From an uncultured Gemmobacter sp. (GTDB lineage: Bacteria; Pseudomonadota; Alphaproteobacteria; Rhodobacterales; Rhodobacteraceae): a stretch of DNA of 9,719 nucleotides. The notes under the pieces are model-generated. The model saw nothing but the letters and a program-made list of their open reading frames with translations. It was not told the origin of the DNA and ran no database searches. Each line of letters begins with the position of its first letter. Position 1 is the first letter of the stretch. The stretch spans positions 1 through 9,719 of the forward strand of contig CALKAA010000337.1 of the NCBI GenBank assembly GCA_937983495.1, read 5' to 3'. Positions 4,317 to 9,719 of this stretch are shown in pieces. The position numbers were made by a program, and so were the translations under genes.

Positions 4317-6467
4317 TTGAGAAAACCATTTCTTCTGGCCGGTGCCATTGTCGCGGTGATTGGACTTTTCATCGTGTTGCGCGGTCAGGCGCTGGACCTT
4401 GCGGCCCTGCGCGACCTGATCGCTGACTTGCGCGCCTGGCAGGCCGAGCATGCCTTTGCACTGATTGTCATCTTTTTTCTTGCCTATGTTGCGGTTACCG
4501 CACTCTCCCTGCCCTTCGCCGTCTGGATGACTTTGGCAGCCGGGGCGCTGTTCGGGTTCTGGCAGGGGCTGTTGATCGTTTCCTTCGCCTCATCTCTGGG
4601 CGCGACCCTTGCCTTCCTCGCCGCGCGCTATTTCCTGCGCGATTGGGTGCGCGAGCGGCTTGGCAGCCGGGCCGCAGCGATTGAAGGGGGCATGCGCCGC
4701 GACGGCCCCTTCTTCCTGTTCTCGCTGCGGCTGATCCCGGTCATTCCGTTCTTTGCCGTGAACCTGCTGATGGGCTTGACCCCGATTTCCGCGCTGACCT
4801 TCTATCTGGTCAGCCAGGCGGGTATGCTGGCTGGCACCGCAGCCTATGTGAATGCCGGAACTCAACTTGCGCAACTGGACAGCCTGTCCGGCATCGTCTC
4901 GCCCGCGCTATTGCTGTCCTTCGCCCTTCTGGGCCTTTTCCCCTGGATTGCCCGCATGGTGCTGAACCTCCTGAAACGCCGCAAGCTGTATTCCGGCTGG
5001 ACCAGGCCCCGGAGCTTTGACCGCAACCTCATTGTGATTGGCGGGGGGGCGGCGGGGCTTGTCTCTGCCTATATCGCGGTGGCGACCAGGGCGAAGGTGA
5101 CGCTGGTCGAGGGGCACAAGATGGGGGGGGACTGCCTGAATTATGGCTGTGTCCCTTCCAAGGCGCTGATCAAAAGCGCCAAACTGGCCCATCAGATGCG
5201 CAAGGCCAGCCATTACGGGCTGACGGAGATCGACCCGCAAATCCCTTTCCCGCGCGTGATACGCCGCGTTCATCAGGTCATCGCAGCCATCGAGCCACAT
5301 GACAGTATCGAGCGCTATACGGGCCTGGGTGTCGAGGTCTTGCAAGGCTATGCCCGACTGATCGACCCATGGACGGTCGAGATCACGCTGAACGATGGCG
5401 GGGTGCAACGGCTGACGACACGGGCGATCATCATCGCCACCGGTGCCGCGCCCTTCGTGCCGCCGCTGCCTGGTCTCGACGCGGTGGACTTTCTGACCTC
5501 GGACACCCTGTGGGACCGCCTCAAGGACCGCGAAACCGCGCCGAAGCGGCTGGTGGTCCTGGGCGGCGGGCCAATCGGGTCGGAACTGGCGCAGGCCTTT
5601 GGCCGCCTTGGATCTTCCGTGACCCAGATCGAGATGGCCCCCCGCATCATGATCCGAGAGGACGAAGATGTTTCGGCGGCGGTCAAGGCCTCGCTTGAGG
5701 CGGATGGCGTCACCGTCCTGACAGGTCATAAGGCGCTGGCCTGCGGTGTCACCGACGGCGAGAAGTGGATCGAAGTCGAGCATCAGGGCCAGATACGGCG
5801 GATTGCTTTCGACGAGATCATCGTTGCGGTAGGGCGCGCGCCGCGCCTCACAGGCTTTGGGCTGGAGGAGCTGGGCATCAAGACCGGCCGGGTGGTCGAG
5901 ACGAACGACTATCTTGAAACGCTCTACCCCAATATCCTGGCGGCAGGCGATGTGGCTGGCCCCTATCAGTTCACCCACACCGCCGGGCATCAGGCCTGGT
6001 TCGCTGCCATCAATGCGCTGTTTGGCAATGTGAAGCGTTTCAAGGCGGATTATCGCGTCATCCCCTGGGCCACCTTCACCGACCCCGAAGTCGCCCGCGT
6101 GGGCCTGTCCGAAGCCGAAGCGCAGGAAAAGGGCATTCCCCACGAGGTCACCCGCTATGGTATCGACGACCTGGATCGCGCTATTGCCGATGGCGCGGCG
6201 CATGGCTTCGTGAAGGTGCTGACTGTGCCCGGACGCGACCGCATTCTGGGCGTCACCATCGTTGGCGCACATGCAGGAGACCTGATCGCGGAGTTTGTGC
6301 TGGCGATGAAGCATGGGCTGGGTCTGGGCAAGATTCTCGGCACGATTCACATCTACCCGACGCTGGCAGAGGCGAACAAATACGCCGCCGGAGAATGGCG
6401 GCGGGCGCATGTGAACCCGCGCCTTCTGGCCCTGGTCGAACGCTATCATGCTTGGAGGCGCGGATGA
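4317..6467 (+). CDS. TVP38/DedA-type membrane domain fused to a flavin pyridine-nucleotide disulfide oxidoreductase
   Basis: I prefer TTG 4317 (716 residues), which has GAGGGG at 4305-4310 with a 6-base gap; GTG 4266 and ATG 4269 are in frame but lack a ribosome binding site and abut a -10-like box. Residues 1-225 form a membrane domain of the TVP38/TMEM64 (SNARE-associated/DedA) family: helices at about 4-21, 46-65 and 70-105, the conserved F-S-L-R-L-I-P-V-I-P-F at 135-145, and further helices to 217. Residues 236-705 form the oxidoreductase: FAD motif G-G-G-A-A-G (242-247), redox pair Cys273/Cys278 in C-L-N-Y-G-C, NAD(P) motif G-G-G-P-I-G (416-421) with Glu439 at the end of the second strand suggesting NADH, and second FAD motif A-G-D-V (543-546). 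The C-terminal dimer domain reads I-H-I-Y-P-T-L-A-E (677-685), with Tyr680 where lipoamide and glutathione reductases have the catalytic His. It lacks the Cys pair and heavy-metal domain of MerA, so mercury reduction is unlikely. The substrate is unknown. Confidence 0.9.
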   Translation: MRKPFLLAGAIVAVIGLFIVLRGQALDLAALRDLIADLRAWQAEHAFALIVIFFLAYVAVTALSLPFAVWMTLAAGALFGFWQGLLIVSFASSLGATLAFLAARYFLRDWVRERLGSRAAAIEGGMRRDGPFFLFSLRLIPVIPFFAVNLLMGLTPISALTFYLVSQAGMLAGTAAYVNAGTQLAQLDSLSGIVSPALLLSFALLGLFPWIARMVLNLLKRRKLYSGWTRPRSFDRNLIVIGGGAAGLVSAYIAVATRAKVTLVEGHKMGGDCLNYGCVPSKALIKSAKLAHQMRKASHYGLTEIDPQIPFPRVIRRVHQVIAAIEPHDSIERYTGLGVEVLQGYARLIDPWTVEITLNDGGVQRLTTRAIIIATGAAPFVPPLPGLDAVDFLTSDTLWDRLKDRETAPKRLVVLGGGPIGSELAQAFGRLGSSVTQIEMAPRIMIREDEDVSAAVKASLEADGVTVLTGHKALACGVTDGEKWIEVEHQGQIRRIAFDEIIVAVGRAPRLTGFGLEELGIKTGRVVETNDYLETLYPNILAAGDVAGPYQFTHTAGHQAWFAAINALFGNVKRFKADYRVIPWATFTDPEVARVGLSEAEAQEKGIPHEVTRYGIDDLDRAIADGAAHGFVKVLTVPGRDRILGVTIVGAHAGDLIAEFVLAMKHGLGLGKILGTIHIYPTLAEANKYAAGEWRRAHVNPRLLALVERYHAWRRG
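6454..6458 (+). promoter_or_regulatory. Ribosome binding site GGAGG for the CDP-alcohol transferase
   Basis: GGAGG lies 5 bases before ATG 6464, inside the last codons of the oxidoreductase gene. It fixes the start at the ATGA overlap and rejects the in-frame ATG at 6395. Confidence 0.7.
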
Positions 6468-7090
6468 TCGACGCACGGCTTCTTCCCGTCCAGTCGGCTG
6501 TTCTTGCCCCCGTAGCCCGCTGGCTGCATGCGCGCGGGGTGCGGGCGGACCATCTGACACTGGCAGGCTTTGCACTCGGGGTGATGGCGGCCGTGTCGAT
6601 CGCATTTGGCTTGTGGATTGCGGCACTGGCGCTGATTCTGGCCAATCGCCTGCTGGATGGCCTGGATGGTGCGGTCGCCCGCCTTGCCGGGCCAACCGAG
6701 CGGGGGGCGTTTCTCGACATCGCCCTCGATTTTGTCTTTTACGCACTGGTTCCGCTTGGCTTCGCGCTGCATGACCCGGCGACGAATGGCCTGCCCGCTG
6801 CACTCCTGCTGGCAGCCTTCATTGGCACGGGGTCGTCCTTCCTGGCCTTCTCGGCCATTGCCGCAAAGACGGGGCTGAAGGCGCAGGATTATCCGGCCAA
6901 GGGCATCTACTACTTGGGCGGGCTCACCGAGGGGTTCGAGACGATCGTTGTCTTTGGCGCGATGTGCTTCTGGCCTGTCACCTTCCCGATACTGGCGTAT
7001 ATCTTCGCTTTGGCCTGTGCGGTGACGACGGTTCTGCGCTGGCGGCAAGGCTGGATCGTGTTCAGAGACATGCCCGTGTCACAGTCCTGA
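6464..7090 (+). CDS. ynjF: CDP-alcohol phosphatidyltransferase family protein, YnjF-like
   Basis: This 208-residue integral membrane protein shows the full CDP-alcohol phosphotransferase signature D-x2-D-G-x2-A-R-x7-G-x3-D-x3-D. The residues are Asp65, Asp68, Gly69, Ala72, Arg73, Gly81, Asp85 and Asp89, the metal and CDP-binding residues. Five or six hydrophobic helices are visible (about 33-50, 52-64, 84-102, 110-133, 158-175, 176-190). The family moves a phosphoalcohol from a CDP-linked donor to an acceptor alcohol, often making phospholipids; the actual alcohol is unknown for YnjF. ATG 6464 overlaps the previous stop (ATGA), and GGAGG at 6454-6458 lies 5 bases upstream, so coupling is strong. 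In E. coli ynjF sits in the ynjBCDEF cluster, and here it precedes ynjB- and ynjC-like genes, which supports the symbol. An earlier in-frame ATG at 6395 lies inside the upstream gene and is rejected. Confidence 0.88.
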   Translation: MIDARLLPVQSAVLAPVARWLHARGVRADHLTLAGFALGVMAAVSIAFGLWIAALALILANRLLDGLDGAVARLAGPTERGAFLDIALDFVFYALVPLGFALHDPATNGLPAALLLAAFIGTGSSFLAFSAIAAKTGLKAQDYPAKGIYYLGGLTEGFETIVVFGAMCFWPVTFPILAYIFALACAVTTVLRWRQGWIVFRDMPVSQS

Positions 7091-7141
7091 CCCGGCAAGG
7101 CGGGAACCCCGCAGCAAATGACGACGAAGAATGGAGAAGAC

Positions 7142-8332
7142 ATGTCCTTGAAACTGAGCACCGCCCTTGCTGCCCTCATGCTGGCGGGACCAGCCCTTGC
7201 CGATGATTGGCAGACAACGCTGGATGCTGCCCGCGGCCAGACGGTCTACTGGAACGCCTGGGGCGGGGACGAGCGGACCAATGCCTTTATCGAATGGGTC
7301 GGGCAGGAAACCGAACGGCTTTACGGTGTCAAGGTCGCGCAGGTGAAGCTGACCGACACGGCCGAGGCCGTGAGCCGCGTCGTTGCGGAAAAGGCGGCAG
7401 GTCAGGACGCAGGCGGTTCGGTGGACATGATCTGGATCAACGGGCCGAACTTCCTGGCCATGAAGGAACAGGGCCTGCTGCATGGCCCCTTCGTGGCCGA
7501 CCTGCCGAATGCGAAATATCTGGACCTTTCGCCCGCATCCCCCAATGCGGTGGACTTTACCGTGCCGGTCGAGGGTATGGAAAGCCCCTGGCGGCTCGCG
7601 AAATTCGTTTTCAATTACGATGCCGCCCGCGTCACCAATCCTCCCTCCAGCATGGCGGGGTTTGTCGATTGGGCGCAAGAAAATCCGGGGCGCTTCACCC
7701 ATCCCGACCCGTCGAACTTCATGGGCGCGACCTTTCTGAAACAGGCCCTGATCGAACTGGCCCCCGATACGTCAGTGCTGCAAACCGCCGTGACCGACGA
7801 GGCCTATGCCTCAGCGACGGCCCCCCTCTGGACCTGGTATGACGCGCTGCGCCCGAACCTTTGGCGAAGCGGGGAAAGTTTTCCGGAAAACCAGTCGGTG
7901 CAGCAGCAGCTTCTGAACGACGGCGAGATCGACATGGCGATGTCTTTCGATCCGGCATCGACCGCGGCGGCCATCATGCAGGGACTGTTGCCCGAAACGG
8001 TGCGTGTCTTCGTTCCCGAAGGTGGCAGCATCGGGAACGTGAGTTTCGTAGCCATCCCTTACAACGCGGCCAATGCCGAAGGGGCCGAGGTGGTGGCAAA
8101 TTTCCTGCTGGACCCGGCAACACAGGCTCACATGCAGAATATCGAGGTGCTGGGCTCGTTCTCGGTCCTTGACCCGGCAAAGCTGGATGAGGCCGCAAAG
8201 GCCACCTTTGCCGCCCTGCCAAGCGCCCCGGCACTGCCGGCGCTGGACGACCTCGGCCCGACGCTGCTGGAGCCTCACGCGAGCTGGATGACCCGCCTGA
8301 CCGAGGACTGGGCGCGGCGTTACACGAAGTGA
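7142..8332 (+). CDS. ynjB: Periplasmic solute-binding protein of a YnjBCD-type ABC transporter
   Basis: The protein has 396 residues, close to E. coli YnjB (388). It begins with a clean signal peptide: Lys4, a hydrophobic core at 5-16 and cleavage after A-L-A at residue 20. The mature start carries V-Y-W-N-A-W-G-G-D-E-R-T-N (about 35-47), the characteristic block of YnjB proteins, and later V-D-M-I-W-I-N-G-P-N-F at 94-104, a hinge strand of the bilobed fold. No lipobox Cys is present, so it is soluble in the periplasm. ATG 7142 is chosen over the in-frame ATG 7118 because it gives the clean signal peptide and has GGAGAAG at 7133-7139 just before it. The gap of 51 bases from ynjF has no terminator. 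Family members are annotated as putative thiamine or unknown-solute transporters; I cannot infer the ligand. Confidence 0.88.
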   Translation: MSLKLSTALAALMLAGPALADDWQTTLDAARGQTVYWNAWGGDERTNAFIEWVGQETERLYGVKVAQVKLTDTAEAVSRVVAEKAAGQDAGGSVDMIWINGPNFLAMKEQGLLHGPFVADLPNAKYLDLSPASPNAVDFTVPVEGMESPWRLAKFVFNYDAARVTNPPSSMAGFVDWAQENPGRFTHPDPSNFMGATFLKQALIELAPDTSVLQTAVTDEAYASATAPLWTWYDALRPNLWRSGESFPENQSVQQQLLNDGEIDMAMSFDPASTAAAIMQGLLPETVRVFVPEGGSIGNVSFVAIPYNAANAEGAEVVANFLLDPATQAHMQNIEVLGSFSVLDPAKLDEAAKATFAALPSAPALPALDDLGPTLLEPHASWMTRLTEDWARRYTK

Positions 8333-9719
8333 GCGCAGGGATGCGGCCGGGCACGGGCTTGCGCCTCGGCGTCCTGATCGCCGTGAGCGGGGGGCTTTGC
8401 CTGCCCATTGCCGCAGGGCTCTGGCAGACTGGCCGGGCCGCCTTTGGCCTTCTGCCCGCCCTCGGTGCTACCGAACCCGGAGTGATGGCTTGGCAGCAGT
8501 TGACGGCCCTGCCCGGACTGGGGCAAGCGGTCTGGCTGAGCCTGTTCACCGGGATGGCCGCGACGGGGCTGTCGCTTTTGTTCGCGGCCAGTTTCTGCGC
8601 CGTCATGCATGGGCGGATGACGCCGGGGCGCGGGGCACGGTTGCTCACACCATTCCTGGCCGCGCCCCATGCCGCCATTGCCATCGGCCTGGCTTTCGTT
8701 CTGGCCCCTTCGGGCTGGATCGCGCGGGCACTGGCCCTGCCCTTCGACTGGGATCGCCCTCCTGATCTGGCCAGCGTCAATGATCCCTGGGGGCTGGCTT
8801 TGGTGTTGGGTCTGATGGTCAAAGAGGTGCCGTTCCTGCTTCTCGTCATCCTCGCGGCGCAGACGCAGATCCCGGTGCGCGCACAGATGGCGGCGGGGCG
8901 TTCGCTTGGCTATGGGCCTGGCCTTGTCTGGCTGAAGGTTGTGATGCCGCAGGTCTGGCCGCTGATCCGGCTGCCGGTTCTGGTGGTCTTGGCCTATTCG
9001 CTCTCGACCGTCGACATGGCACTGATCCTTGGCCCGTCGAACCCGCCGACGCTGGCTGTTCTTCTGACGCGGCTGTTCTCGGACCCTGACCTTGACCGCC
9101 TCCTGCCCGCTTCGGCGGGGGGGCTGGTGCAACTTGGTCTCGTGCTGCTGTCCTTCATCCTTTTATGGCTGGCGGAACGAATGGTGGCAGGCCTTGGCGT
9201 GATGTGGCTGCGCCGGGGCGGGCGTGGCAGTTCAGCCGAACCCCTGTTGCGAGTGACCACAGGGTTGACCCTTGGGCTTTTCCTGATTGGGGCGTTGGCC
9301 ATGCTGGCGCTTTTCCTGTGGTCAGTGACCTGGCGTTGGAGTTGGCCCTGGATGCTGCCAGAAAGCTGGTCAGTCCGGGCGTGGGTCTCGCCCAACACAG
9401 GCTGGGCACCCGCTTTGGCACAGACCCTGACGCTGGCCTTGACGACAACGGCACTTTCCCTGGCACTCGCCATCGCCTGGCTGGAAGGCGAGGATCGCGC
9501 GCAGATGCCGCGCGCCCGCTGGGCCGAAGCGCTGATCTACCTGCCGCTGCTGATCCCGCAAGTCTCGTTCCTGTTCGGCATGAACGTGCTCCTTCTGTCG
9601 CTGGGCCTGCGCCCGGGGTTCTGGCCTGTGGTCTGGGCGCAGGTGCTGTTCGTCTTTCCGTATGTGATGATCACCTTGTCCGATCCGTGGCGGGCGCGCG
9701 ACCCACGGCTGGATCGCAC
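8329..9719 (+). CDS. ynjC: ABC transporter permease, YnjC-like, two fused lobes, cut by right edge
   Basis: The frame stays open to the end of the window, giving the first 463 residues; E. coli YnjC has about 511, so only the C-terminus is missing. The first lobe has about six hydrophobic helices between 11 and 285 and an EAA-type coupling loop at 187-210 (M-A-A-G-R-S-L-G, then V-V-M-P-Q-V-W-P), which contacts the ATPase. The helix at about 311-331 opens a second lobe whose permease fold restarts at about 362 (Q-T-L-T-L-A-L-T-T-T-A). This double permease in one chain is typical of YnjC. GTG 8329 overlaps the ynjB stop (GTGA), indicating coupling; ATG 8341, four codons later, is an equally possible start, but the AGGG before it abuts the codon. 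The ATPase YnjD is expected next. The whole unit would import a solute captured by YnjB. Confidence 0.85.
   Translation, partial: MSAGMRPGTGLRLGVLIAVSGGLCLPIAAGLWQTGRAAFGLLPALGATEPGVMAWQQLTALPGLGQAVWLSLFTGMAATGLSLLFAASFCAVMHGRMTPGRGARLLTPFLAAPHAAIAIGLAFVLAPSGWIARALALPFDWDRPPDLASVNDPWGLALVLGLMVKEVPFLLLVILAAQTQIPVRAQMAAGRSLGYGPGLVWLKVVMPQVWPLIRLPVLVVLAYSLSTVDMALILGPSNPPTLAVLLTRLFSDPDLDRLLPASAGGLVQLGLVLLSFILLWLAERMVAGLGVMWLRRGGRGSSAEPLLRVTTGLTLGLFLIGALAMLALFLWSVTWRWSWPWMLPESWSVRAWVSPNTGWAPALAQTLTLALTTTALSLALAIAWLEGEDRAQMPRARWAEALIYLPLLIPQVSFLFGMNVLLLSLGLRPGFWPVVWAQVLFVFPYVMITLSDPWRARDPRLDR

Noticed and set aside
4317..6467. Mercuric reductase (MerA) as the identity of the fusion gene
   Set aside because: It has no heavy-metal-associated domain and no C-terminal Cys pair, and no mer genes are nearby.
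4908..6803. A 631-residue open frame on the minus strand opposite the fusion gene
   Set aside because: It is antisense to a gene with clear FAD, NAD and redox-Cys motifs; such long shadow frames are common in high-GC DNA. Its residues are Arg/Pro/Gln-rich and show no known motif.
7974..9132. Two long minus-strand frames opposite ynjB and ynjC
   Set aside because: Their Arg/Pro/Ala-rich, low-complexity composition and antisense position mark them as shadows of the transporter genes.

Overview
The window looks like a GC-rich alphaproteobacterium of the Rhodobacteraceae type (Paracoccus/Rhodobacter-like). This is inferred from codon use and protein style, not from a marker gene. It has two contrasting halves. 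Positions 1 to about 4000 are a decayed mobile region (prophage or integrative-element debris). Positions about 4260 to 9719 are a compact, well-kept, high-GC operon on the + strand that reads like host chromosome or a stable replicon.

Left half: the C-terminal end of a tyrosine recombinase enters from the left edge (1-282), with a substitution at one catalytic position. A gene-poor, partly AT-rich stretch follows. Next is a broken Rha-family phage regulator (839-1557) whose parts lie in two frames, separated by a run of six G, and whose C-terminus is lost. Convergent to it is a two-gene minus-strand unit (2576 back to 1378): a protein with an HNH/AP2-like Asn-Pro-Leu-Asn-x-Arg-Arg motif, coupled by an ATGA overlap to a ParB/Srx-fold DNA-binding protein. 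After a 280-base control region holding a 14-bp palindrome and four CGGACA/TGTCCG hexamers comes an intact serine recombinase (2977-3621). Beyond it is a non-coding 0.7 kb that holds a truncated reading frame resembling the N-terminus of another tyrosine integrase (3817-3948).

Right half: four genes overlap or nearly touch and are probably co-transcribed. (1) A 716-residue fusion of a TVP38/DedA-type membrane domain to a flavin disulfide oxidoreductase. (2) A CDP-alcohol phosphatidyltransferase like E. coli YnjF. (3) A YnjB-type periplasmic solute-binding protein. (4) A YnjC-type two-lobed ABC permease, cut by the right edge at residue 463. In E. coli ynjB-C-D-E-F is one cluster, so the ATPase YnjD is expected just past the window. 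TVP38/DedA proteins (the family related to lipid scramblases) and a CDP-alcohol transferase both act on membrane lipids. The cluster may therefore couple import of an unknown solute to membrane-lipid chemistry and a thiol/disulfide redox step. The substrate cannot be read from the sequence.

The most interesting items are this fusion-oxidoreductase/lipid-enzyme/transporter operon, the possible res-like control site in front of the serine recombinase, and the layered integrase debris that suggests repeated insertions next to the operon. No tRNA, rRNA, CRISPR array or intact insertion sequence was seen.
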